NCBI RefSeq assembly: GCF_003286415.2
Contig: NZ_CP043450.1
Span: 1,798,001-1,862,000 of the forward strand
Reading direction: 5' to 3'
DNA length: 64,000 nt
Source: Mucilaginibacter rubeus
Lineage (GTDB): Bacteria > Bacteroidota > Bacteroidia > Sphingobacteriales > Sphingobacteriaceae
Shown: piece after piece, positions 1-7,909 of the stretch
How positions within the stretch are numbered: position 1 is the first letter of the stretch
Layout: every line of letters begins with the position of its first letter
Position numbers and translations under genes: made by a program
The notes under the pieces: generated by a model
Told to the model about the DNA's origin: nothing
The model's input: the letters and a program-made list of their open reading frames with translations, nothing else
Databases searched by the model: none

Positions 1-33
1 TATTTCTATCACCTAACCTGTTATTACCTGCCT

Positions 34-2844
34 ATGCCAAAGTCTCTTTTCCTGCATGTTTTTAACTATTTATTGTGCTTTGTGTTAGGGCTTCTGAGCT
101 CAGTGCAGCTTTTTGCCCAGGAGTCGCCGAGGGCATTTATCAATAAGGTCATGTCAACAGCCGATACTTTTGCAAGGGGCAAGGCTATCGAAAAAATATA
201 CCTGCAAACTAATAAGCCTAACTACGAAGTTGGTGATACGCTATGGTTTAAAGGCTATTTACTTGAAGAACCAACCCTGCATGCCGCGGCTAAAAGCGGT
301 ATTTTATATGTTGAATTGTCCAACGACAGTAACCGGGTTATAAAACGTGTTATGATGCCGCTTTTTGGAGGGCTGGCTTTTGGCAATATAGCATTAAGCG
401 AAAAGGAAATACTGCAGGGCGGCTATTTTTTACGCGCGTATACTAACTGGATGCGCAACTTTGGCGAATCATACGTTTTCAAAAAGCATTTTTACATAGG
501 TAACGCGGTCAGCAACGCCTGGCTGGTAAATTATATGGCATCAACACAAAAAAGTGCCGATAAGGAAAAAGTGCAGCTCAATTTACGCGTTACTAAATTT
601 GACACTTTTCCTGTTGGCGTTCGTGAAATGCAGCTGCGTTTAACAGACGGCAAACGGACTTTGCTTAAAAACAACGTCAGCACAGATCTTGACGGCATTA
701 TCGCCGCGAATTTTGATCTGCCCGAAAAAGCCAACGCTGCAAATTTATCGATAACAATGCAGGACCTCCGGAAAGGAGAAGATAACCGGCGGCTGGTAAT
801 GCCGCTGATCCTCAATCGTCCCGATCATATCGACCTGCAATTTATGCCCGAAGGTGGCGAACTTGTAGCGGGATTGCCTGCGCGGATTGCTTTTAAAGCC
901 CTAAATGAAGATGGTTACGGAGTTAATATCTCGGGGAAGATTTATAACAGTAAGCAACAGGAAATGGCTGCTTTTATCGCTGCACACAAAGGCATGGGGG
1001 TATTTAACCTGCTACCGCAACAGGATGAAATTTATACGGCAAAAATTAAATTGCCTGACGGCTCATTTAAGACATTCGCTTTACCTGCTGTAAAAAGCTC
1101 GGGCATTACATTACAGGTTAATAGTCCCTTAAATACCGATTCGGTAGAGGTTTTGTTGAATGCGACTCCTGATGTTATTGCCGCAGGTAATGTTTATTAC
1201 CTGTTAGGACAAACTCATGGTTTAGTTGCATACGGGGCTTCATTGCATTTTAAAAACGGGGGAGTTAGGTTACAGGCAGGTAGAAATCTTTTCCCCAATG
1301 GTATTCTTCGTTTTTTATTGATTGGCGCCGATAAAAAGCTACTCAACGAACGGAAGGTATTTATTGACCATAATGATAATCTTAAGATTGGTGTTAGCAG
1401 TAATAATACAATTTATGCCCAGCGTGATAGTGTTATCGTTGATATTGAAGTTAAGGGTGTTAGTGGTAACCCGGTGCAGGGAAGTTTTTCAATGGCGGTA
1501 ACAGACAACGCGCAGGTAAAAACAGATAGCGTTGCTAACGGTACAATAAAGAGTTATATGCTGCTAACATCTGATCTGAAAGGTACCATTGAAGAACCTG
1601 GGTATTATGATGCAGCCGGAAAGGACGCGCGAAAATGGCAACATTTAGATCAGTTACTCTTAACCCAAGGCTGGGTTGGATATGATTGGAAGGAACTCAG
1701 GGCACCCGCGACATCGCCCGTTTATACTGCAGAGAAGCAATTTTTAATAACCGGCCATGTAACCAATATGTTTAATAAGCCGGTTGCCAATTCGGGAGTA
1801 ACCTTGTTTTCAAAAAAGCCAATGATTGTTACCGACACCGTGACCAATAAGCAGGGCGAATTTATATTTAAGGATATTTTTCCGGCAGATACGGCCGTAT
1901 TTTTTATCCAGGCACGAAACAAAAAAGGCAAAAGTTTTAATGTGGGTATCGAGATGGATGAGTTTAAACCACCCGTATTTGCCGCAGTGAATGACCGCGC
2001 AACGCCCTGGTTCCTTAACATTGATACGAATAGTATGCTAAGGGTTAAAAAGCAATTGAGTTTAAAAGATGAGATGACTAAAATTACCGGAGGCAATGTA
2101 TTAAAGGAAGTGGTGGTAAAAGATAAACGCATCATTAAAGATTCCAAAAACCTGAATGGTCCGGGTGAAGCGGATTTGATTATTGATGAAGAAACGCTTC
2201 AGAAAGCAAGCCGCACATCGCTTGGCGATCTGATTACTAAAAATGTAAAAGGCTTTAATTTGTATACCGATAAAACCGGTTTATCCTATTATAGGCTAAA
2301 TACCATGGCCTTGCATTTGATTATTGATGGTATGGATATTGAGTTTTTTAAGCCCGAAACTCTTTCTCCGTATTTATATTTTAAAGAGTACCTTGACTAT
2401 TACGATGCGGAGGAAATTAAGGGCATAGAGGTGATGAAAAGTATGAGAAATACTTTTAGCTACACTCGTCGGTACATTAAGAATCCTATGGCAGAGCCAG
2501 ACGAAAATGCTTTTATTGAGATAACAACACGCGGTGGTCGCGGGCCTTTTGTTAAGAAAGCTGTGGGTACTTATGTTTATCGTCCCATGTCTTTTTCTAT
2601 GCCTGTGCAGTTTTATGCTCCTAAATATAAGCCTGCCTCAACCGCGGATATGACCGATATCCGTTCTACAGTGCACTGGGCGCCGCACATCGTTACTGAT
2701 AAAGAGGGTAAAGCCAGGGTAAGCTTTTATACTGCCGATAATCCTGGGGATTATACCTATATTATTGAAGGAACCGACCTGGAGGGCAGTTTTGGTGTTA
2801 AGCGAGGTACCCTGACTGTAAAGAAGAGTAACCTTAATCAGTAA
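34..2844 (+). CDS. MG-domain / TonB plug-domain surface protein
   Basis: 936 aa with a signal peptide (hydrophobic stretch about residues 8-28, then FAQES). An alpha-2-macroglobulin-like MG domain starts near residue 52 (YLQTNKPNYEVGDTLWFKGY, the family hallmark). A carboxypeptidase-regulatory-like beta sandwich lies at about 570-635. A TonB-receptor plug-like segment starts at about 686 (LKEVVVKDKR) and includes LIIDGMD near 762. There is no TonB-dependent beta barrel after the plug, so this is not a full receptor. Proteins of this build are common in Bacteroidota and are usually annotated as plug-domain-containing proteins; their function is not settled. The 3' end overlaps the converging monooxygenase-like gene by 11 bp. 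The start is the first ATG, directly before the signal peptide. Confidence 0.8.
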   Translation: MPKSLFLHVFNYLLCFVLGLLSSVQLFAQESPRAFINKVMSTADTFARGKAIEKIYLQTNKPNYEVGDTLWFKGYLLEEPTLHAAAKSGILYVELSNDSNRVIKRVMMPLFGGLAFGNIALSEKEILQGGYFLRAYTNWMRNFGESYVFKKHFYIGNAVSNAWLVNYMASTQKSADKEKVQLNLRVTKFDTFPVGVREMQLRLTDGKRTLLKNNVSTDLDGIIAANFDLPEKANAANLSITMQDLRKGEDNRRLVMPLILNRPDHIDLQFMPEGGELVAGLPARIAFKALNEDGYGVNISGKIYNSKQQEMAAFIAAHKGMGVFNLLPQQDEIYTAKIKLPDGSFKTFALPAVKSSGITLQVNSPLNTDSVEVLLNATPDVIAAGNVYYLLGQTHGLVAYGASLHFKNGGVRLQAGRNLFPNGILRFLLIGADKKLLNERKVFIDHNDNLKIGVSSNNTIYAQRDSVIVDIEVKGVSGNPVQGSFSMAVTDNAQVKTDSVANGTIKSYMLLTSDLKGTIEEPGYYDAAGKDARKWQHLDQLLLTQGWVGYDWKELRAPATSPVYTAEKQFLITGHVTNMFNKPVANSGVTLFSKKPMIVTDTVTNKQGEFIFKDIFPADTAVFFIQARNKKGKSFNVGIEMDEFKPPVFAAVNDRATPWFLNIDTNSMLRVKKQLSLKDEMTKITGGNVLKEVVVKDKRIIKDSKNLNGPGEADLIIDEETLQKASRTSLGDLITKNVKGFNLYTDKTGLSYYRLNTMALHLIIDGMDIEFFKPETLSPYLYFKEYLDYYDAEEIKGIEVMKSMRNTFSYTRRYIKNPMAEPDENAFIEITTRGGRGPFVKKAVGTYVYRPMSFSMPVQFYAPKYKPASTADMTDIRSTVHWAPHIVTDKEGKARVSFYTADNPGDYTYIIEGTDLEGSFGVKRGTLTVKKSNLNQ

Positions 2845-3148
2845 TTGCCTGGTATGTGTTCCTTTCCATGCTGATGTTTAACCTTTGAAGCATAGCCTTC
2901 ATGTCAAAACCCCGCTGTTGATATAACTGCTGAACCGCTTCTTTGGCTTTTTGTAAAACATCCTCGTTTTGCCAGATGGCTGTTGTGATGCAGATGAGGT
3001 TACCTTGCTCGTCATGACGTTCATAGACCCTGTCTTCAATAAAGCCGTCGAGCGTTTTTATAAAGTCGCGGTTAATCTTCATCCGTTCCTTAAATTCATG
3101 CTGTGCTGTTGCCGGAACAATAAATTGATCGATGAATATCTGTTTCAT
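2834..3148 (-). CDS. Antibiotic biosynthesis monooxygenase (ABM)-like protein
   Basis: 104 aa, a single small ferredoxin-like alpha/beta fold. The opening strand (IFIDQFIVPATAQHEFKER), the FIKTLDGFIEDRVYE segment and the ITTAIWQNEDVLQKAKEAV segment match the ABM/YgiN-type dimeric barrel pattern. Such proteins can be heme- or quinol-linked monooxygenases, but many have no known substrate, so no reaction is assigned. It lies 66 bp downstream of the AraC regulator on the same strand and may be cotranscribed with it. Its last 11 bp overlap the end of the preceding plus-strand gene. Confidence 0.65.
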   Translation of the reverse strand: MKQIFIDQFIVPATAQHEFKERMKINRDFIKTLDGFIEDRVYERHDEQGNLICITTAIWQNEDVLQKAKEAVQQLYQQRGFDMKAMLQRLNISMERNTYQAITD

Positions 3149-3214
3149 GATTATCCTTATTTTTCTTCAAAAATCCGGACAATTGGGGCTTAATACTTGT
3201 AAAAAATCATTGAT

Positions 3215-3988
3215 TTACCAGGCCCTCGGCACTTTAAAAAAATCGGCAGGGCTTAAGCCGGTAAACAGTTTAAATTCTTTGTTAAAATGGGGCTGGTCAA
3301 AATATCCTGCATCCAACGCTATTTGTGTAAGTGAAGCATCCGGCACCTTGCTGTCAACTATTGATTTGATTTTAATAATACTGGCAAACTGTTTTGGCGA
3401 GGTTCCTACTACCCGCCTGAACCGTTTTTCAAATGCGTCCTGGCTGATATAATGCGCATCAGCGAGTTCCCTGATCCTTATCTGCCCCTTTGACAAACGA
3501 ATTTTTTGAAGGGCGGATATAACCAGTTGATCTTGCTTGTGGTTTTGGATCTGTTGAATTAGGAATTGATCGGCTATAATAGCCCGTTGTTGGTTCCCAT
3601 CTGCTTCGGCAAGTTGTTCCTCAAGTAAGTTTAATTTATCCGGAGTAATGAAATTATCGAGCGGCACACTCGCCTCAAATAATTCGTGAAGGGGGTGTTT
3701 AAAAAATGCTGCTGCCCCGGCTGCTTTAAATAAAATAAGCATGTTACCTGTGGCAGAACCGTAGTTGATTAACCGGGGCGATTTCTTTAACCCTGTAATT
3801 AGTGAGGAGGGAAGTTGATTGGTGTTTAATCCGGTTACATCATTGATATTTCCGCTGTACCTGATCGCCATAACTAAAGATGTATCCGGCAAAATGCGGT
3901 TGATAACGTTGCCGGTTGTTTCAACAAACACGTATTGCCTTATAAATGGCTTTAAAATTTCGCCCGGTGCAAAGCGTTCAATATGCAT
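3215..3988 (-). CDS. AraC family transcriptional regulator
   Basis: 257 aa. The N-terminal half (about 1-130) resembles the DUF6597 ligand or sensor domain found in many Bacteroidota AraC proteins (opening HIERFAPGEILKPFIRQYVF). The C-terminal half carries two helix-turn-helix motifs of the AraC/XylS type, at about 170-195 (IRELADAHYISQDAFEKRFR) and 215-245 (ALDAGYFDQPHFNKEFK), followed by the usual GLSPADFFK ending. It is divergent from the DUF5703 glycosidase gene across a 162-bp gap that holds a 12-bp palindrome 39 bp upstream of this start. It may control itself, the monooxygenase-like gene downstream, or the glycan genes; the sequence does not decide. Confidence 0.85.
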   Translation of the reverse strand: MHIERFAPGEILKPFIRQYVFVETTGNVINRILPDTSLVMAIRYSGNINDVTGLNTNQLPSSLITGLKKSPRLINYGSATGNMLILFKAAGAAAFFKHPLHELFEASVPLDNFITPDKLNLLEEQLAEADGNQQRAIIADQFLIQQIQNHKQDQLVISALQKIRLSKGQIRIRELADAHYISQDAFEKRFRRVVGTSPKQFASIIKIKSIVDSKVPDASLTQIALDAGYFDQPHFNKEFKLFTGLSPADFFKVPRAW

Positions 3989-4026
3989 TTAACTAAGATA
4001 CAGGAATTTGTTTGTCTAATACTTTC

Positions 4027-4038
4027 ACAATCGATTGT
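4027..4038. promoter_or_regulatory. Palindromic operator candidate ACAATCGATTGT (copy 1)
   Basis: Perfect 12-bp palindrome with a central CG, the form typical of LacI-family operators. It lies in the divergent gap between the AraC gene and the DUF5703 gene, 112 bp upstream of the latter's start. The identical 12-mer recurs at 14369-14380 in front of the GH3 gene. No LacI-type regulator is encoded in the window, so the binding protein is unknown. Confidence 0.5.
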
Positions 4039-4150
4039 AATAATTTTTTGCAGTTAATGCTTTTTTAATCTTTTATTAAGTTGCAGTAATTTATTTGCAT
4101 CATCAATTAACCGATAAGTACGGGCACATATATCCCGTTAATATAAACCT

Positions 4151-6292
4151 ATGAATACAAAAAAAGTTGGGCTGATACTTACAACGCTCATCATTGCTTT
4201 TACTACATTTTGCTATGCACAATCAGCAGTTAACCCGCAATTGGATCATTACAATGTTGAGTGGGATGAGCCCGGCCCAACGTCGGCACAGTCAATGCCA
4301 TTAGGTAATGGAGATATAGGCCTCAACGTATGGTTTGAAAAAAATGGCGACCTGGTTTTTTATATCAGTAAAACCGATGCCTGGGGCGGCGAGCTTGATG
4401 CCGAAAAAGATGATTGGATGAAGCAGGGTGGGGTATTAATGAAACTGGGTGCTGTAAGGGTATCGGTAAATCCTAATCCTTTAAAAAACAACGCGCCGTT
4501 TAAACAGATTTTAAAGCTCCGTAACGGCGAGATCTGGGCGCAGGCCGGTGAAGGAAAATCATCCGTTCAGTACAGGATCTGGGTTGATGCCAATCATCCG
4601 GTTATCCGGGTAGAAACTAAAAGCGCTACCACCGCTGCTGTTAACGTAAAGCTGGAGAACTGGCGTGCCGGTAAAACAGATACCGTGATTAGCGGACAAA
4701 AGAACCGGATAGCCTGGTACCATCATAATTCGCCAACTACCGATCCGCATTTAGCTAATCTTACTTTTGGCGCAATAATTAAGGGAGCAGGTTTATTAAA
4801 CCAGGATGATGTTACCTTAAAGTCGGGTAAAGTAACATCGCAGGTAATTTCTATTTATCCTTTAACCGTAGTTGCCGGGAGCGGTAAGCAATGGCTTGGT
4901 AAACTGGAACCCAAAGTAAACGCTGTTGATCAGTTAAACCTCGAGCAAACCCGTTTGGCGCATCAAAAATGGTGGCAGCAGTTTTGGAACCGGAGCAATG
5001 TATTTGTAACCGGCGATGAACTGGCTGAAAAAGTTACACAGGGATATATCCTGCAACGCTTTGTGACCGCTTGTGCGGGAAGGGGCGCTTATCCCATTAA
5101 GTTCAATGGCTCCATTTTCGTAATAGATAATCAGGCGAAAAATGCCAACGCCGATTACCGGGCCTGGGGCGGACAATACTGGTTTCAAAATACCCGGCCA
5201 ATGTACTGGCCACGCCTTATGGCCGGCGACTTTGACATGATGCTGCCGCTGTTCAGGATGTATGCCAATATTTTGCCCGCCAATGCCAAGCAGGTTAACG
5301 AGTTTTACAAACATGGCGGTGCTTACTTCGCCGAAACTGCGCCTTTTTGGGGTGGTTTAAACTATATGGGCCCCGAAGTGAAGGCTAATTACACCAATCA
5401 TTATTTTACCCCTATACTGGAATTAAGCATGATGATGCTTGATTACTACGAATATACCGGCGATACCGGTTTTGCCAAAACAACGCTGTTGCCGGTTGCA
5501 AAGGCCGGGTTACAGTTTTTTGATGAACATTTTAAGCGGGATAGTACAGGTAAGCTGTTGCTTGATCCTGATAACTCGATAGAAATGTTTTGGAAGGTTC
5601 ATAACCCCGCGCCGGATATTGCCGGATTACATGCCGTACTAAGCAGGGTGATAGCACTGCCGTCGACCATTGTGGATGAGCAGACAAAACAACACTGGCG
5701 TAAATTCTACGACGAATTGCCGCCTTTACCAACTGCCAATCATGATGGCAAAACGGTATTGTTGCCGTATACAGGTCCGCAAACGGCCAAATCTTTCAAT
5801 AGTGAAAATCCCGAATTATATGCCATATATCCATTCAGGCTGTATGGTTTGGGCAAGCCCGGTTTGGACGTGGCGGTTAACACCTTCAACGCCCGTAAAC
5901 AACGTTCTAAAGGTTGCTGGGTGCAGGATCCGATACAAGCGGCAATGATTGGCGATGCGGAAGTAGCTAAGGATTATACCAGTTTTGCCCTAACCCGCAA
6001 AGACCCTGTTTTGAAGTTTCCTGCGTTTTGGGATAAGGGTAACGATTACATGCCCGACGAAGACAACGGCGGTAATGGCGAGAATGGCCTGCAATTAATG
6101 CTGATGCAGGTTAACGACAAAAAGATCATGCTGCTGCCCGCCTGGCCCGCAGGTTGGAATGCCGATTTTAAATTGAATGCGCCTTACAAAACTACTGTTG
6201 AGGGTAAAGTAGTCGACGGGAAACTTACCAATCTGAAAGTTACGCCGGCCAGTCGCCTTGCAGATGTTATCGATATGACTAAAAAACGCTAA
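4151..6292 (+). CDS. DUF5703 glycosidase-like secreted protein
   Basis: 713 aa with a signal peptide (residues 1-24, ending CYAQ). The N-terminal region carries the DUF5703 pattern: VEWDEPGPTSAQSMPLGNGD, followed by WFEKNGDLVFYISKTDAWGG. This resembles the N-terminal beta domain of GH95/GH65-like six-hairpin enzymes. The rest (about 270-690) is helix-rich, consistent with an (alpha/alpha)6 barrel. It is probably a periplasmic or surface glycoside hydrolase, but I cannot name catalytic residues or substrate. It is followed after 4 bp by the double esterase, so the two are surely cotranscribed and probably act on the same acylated glycan. Confidence 0.75.
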   Translation: MNTKKVGLILTTLIIAFTTFCYAQSAVNPQLDHYNVEWDEPGPTSAQSMPLGNGDIGLNVWFEKNGDLVFYISKTDAWGGELDAEKDDWMKQGGVLMKLGAVRVSVNPNPLKNNAPFKQILKLRNGEIWAQAGEGKSSVQYRIWVDANHPVIRVETKSATTAAVNVKLENWRAGKTDTVISGQKNRIAWYHHNSPTTDPHLANLTFGAIIKGAGLLNQDDVTLKSGKVTSQVISIYPLTVVAGSGKQWLGKLEPKVNAVDQLNLEQTRLAHQKWWQQFWNRSNVFVTGDELAEKVTQGYILQRFVTACAGRGAYPIKFNGSIFVIDNQAKNANADYRAWGGQYWFQNTRPMYWPRLMAGDFDMMLPLFRMYANILPANAKQVNEFYKHGGAYFAETAPFWGGLNYMGPEVKANYTNHYFTPILELSMMMLDYYEYTGDTGFAKTTLLPVAKAGLQFFDEHFKRDSTGKLLLDPDNSIEMFWKVHNPAPDIAGLHAVLSRVIALPSTIVDEQTKQHWRKFYDELPPLPTANHDGKTVLLPYTGPQTAKSFNSENPELYAIYPFRLYGLGKPGLDVAVNTFNARKQRSKGCWVQDPIQAAMIGDAEVAKDYTSFALTRKDPVLKFPAFWDKGNDYMPDEDNGGNGENGLQLMLMQVNDKKIMLLPAWPAGWNADFKLNAPYKTTVEGKVVDGKLTNLKVTPASRLADVIDMTKKR

Positions 6293-6296
6293 AATC

Positions 6297-7691
6297 ATGA
6301 AGAGAATATTGATTATGTTGATTGCTTTTTGCCTGATCAACATCGCGAGCGCAACAACAAGAATAACCTGCATAGGCGCAAGTATCACGTATGGAGCTAC
6401 CTTGCCCGATCCGGCTGCGCAATCGTACCCGGCACAGCTGCAAAAGCTTTTGGGTAAAAACTATTCGGTTAGCAACTTTGGGGTAAGCAGTGCTACACTT
6501 TTGCGCAAAGGCGATCTGTCGTATTGGAGTACAAAAGCCTATCAGGAGGCACTGCAAAGCAAACCCGATGTGGTATTTATTGATCTGGGAGGTAACGATG
6601 CCAAGCTCGTTAACCGGGTTCACCTGGATGAGTACGAAAAAGATTATCATGACTTGATCCGGTCATTTGCTCAATTGCCTTCGCATCCGCGTATTGTGTT
6701 GTTATTGCCTATTCCGTCCTTTCAGGTTGATACTAATCAGATTTATGATAAAGTAATTGTCAACAGCATCATCCCCAAACTCAGGAATGTGGCCAATGAT
6801 GAACATTTAGAGGTAATTGATATGCACTCCATGTTTGTTAACCACGAAAGCTGGATGCCCGATAAAATTCACCCCAATTTGGAAGGCACAGCCATGACTG
6901 CCAAAAGGCTATATGATGTGGTTGTGCAGTCCCGTGATAAAAACTATGATATTTTTAACAACATGAATCAGCAGGTTAAGGAAAGCAATTTTTACGGCTA
7001 CCCTTGTGCCGAATTTACTTTTGATAACCGCGATTGCAAAATTGTAAAACCAAAATGGGCGGCTAAAGGCCATCCATGGGTATGGCGCGCACGCTTTTGG
7101 GGGCATGAGCCGCAGACTGATATAGCGCTTTTAGAGCGGGGTTTTCATATTGTTTATTGTGATGTTGCCGAGCTATTGGGTAATAATGAGGCAATTGGCT
7201 ACTGGAATGATTTTTATAAAATGCTGACTAACGCGGGCCTGGGTAAAAAAGCCGTGCTTGAAGGCATGAGCAGGGGAGGCATTTACATATACAACTGGGC
7301 TGCAGCCAATCCTGATAAGGTAGCCTGCACCTACGCCGACAATGCCTTGCTCGATTTGAAATATTGGCCCGATTCGGCAATTTTAAAAAAGGATTTCAAT
7401 TTAACTTCGGCAAATCAGATAGGTTCATTGAAAGTAAGCCCTATTGATAAGGTGCAACAAATTGTAAAAGGTAAGTTCCCGATGCTGCATCTTTCTGCCG
7501 ATGATGACGAGGCAGTCGATCCTTCAAAAAATACCCTGCTATTTGAGCAAAAGGTTAAAGCGCTCGGAGGTTCAATTGCTGTAATTCATAAGCCGGGCTT
7601 TAAACATCATCCACATAGTTTGCCAAATCCGGCACCTATAGTTGAGTTTATTTTGAAGGCGACAGGTTACGAAATTCCCTTTCCAAATTAA
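6297..7691 (+). CDS. Secreted SGNH esterase fused to an alpha/beta hydrolase
   Basis: 464 aa, signal peptide 1-19. The first half is an SGNH/GDSL hydrolase: block I GASITYGA with nucleophile Ser29, GGND at about 101-104, and the Asp-x-x-His motif in DKIHPN at about 189-192. The second half (about 220-464) is a separate alpha/beta hydrolase with a nucleophile elbow GMSRGG (Ser325), an acid region near 400 (SADDDEAVDP) and a His-rich end (FKHHPHS). Both halves seem to keep catalytic residues, so it may be a bifunctional carbohydrate esterase. It starts 4 bp after the DUF5703 gene, which suggests translational coupling. Substrates (acetyl, feruloyl or other esters) cannot be read from the sequence. 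Confidence 0.8.
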   Translation: MKRILIMLIAFCLINIASATTRITCIGASITYGATLPDPAAQSYPAQLQKLLGKNYSVSNFGVSSATLLRKGDLSYWSTKAYQEALQSKPDVVFIDLGGNDAKLVNRVHLDEYEKDYHDLIRSFAQLPSHPRIVLLLPIPSFQVDTNQIYDKVIVNSIIPKLRNVANDEHLEVIDMHSMFVNHESWMPDKIHPNLEGTAMTAKRLYDVVVQSRDKNYDIFNNMNQQVKESNFYGYPCAEFTFDNRDCKIVKPKWAAKGHPWVWRARFWGHEPQTDIALLERGFHIVYCDVAELLGNNEAIGYWNDFYKMLTNAGLGKKAVLEGMSRGGIYIYNWAAANPDKVACTYADNALLDLKYWPDSAILKKDFNLTSANQIGSLKVSPIDKVQQIVKGKFPMLHLSADDDEAVDPSKNTLLFEQKVKALGGSIAVIHKPGFKHHPHSLPNPAPIVEFILKATGYEIPFPN

Positions 7692-7762
7692 TGTTAAATT
7701 ATATTGTACACTAAGTATAAGTTCACTAACTTATTGAAGCTTAAACGGCTTGTTGTATCGGG

Positions 7763-7782
7763 GGATTATAATGTTATAATCC
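7763..7782. repeat. 20-bp inverted repeat after the esterase gene
   Basis: GGATTATAA-TG-TTATAATCC, 9-bp perfect arms and a 2-bp centre, about 70 bp after the esterase stop and 128 bp before the kelch-SARP regulator. The run after it is only weakly T-rich, so it may be a protein-binding site rather than a terminator. Confidence 0.35.
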
Positions 7783-7909
7783 TTGAAATTAAACTGTAAT
7801 TATTGTAATTTTAGCCAATCGAGCCAATTAAAAAGCACTGAATTTGGGCCTAAATTATAAATACCGAGCAGGGTACATGAGTTGTAATGCCTAAGGTGTA
7901 CTTATCAAC

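Noticed and set aside
1722..2147. 141-codon minus-strand frame inside the first gene
   Set aside because: Lies wholly within the plug-domain protein, with no promoter or family signal.
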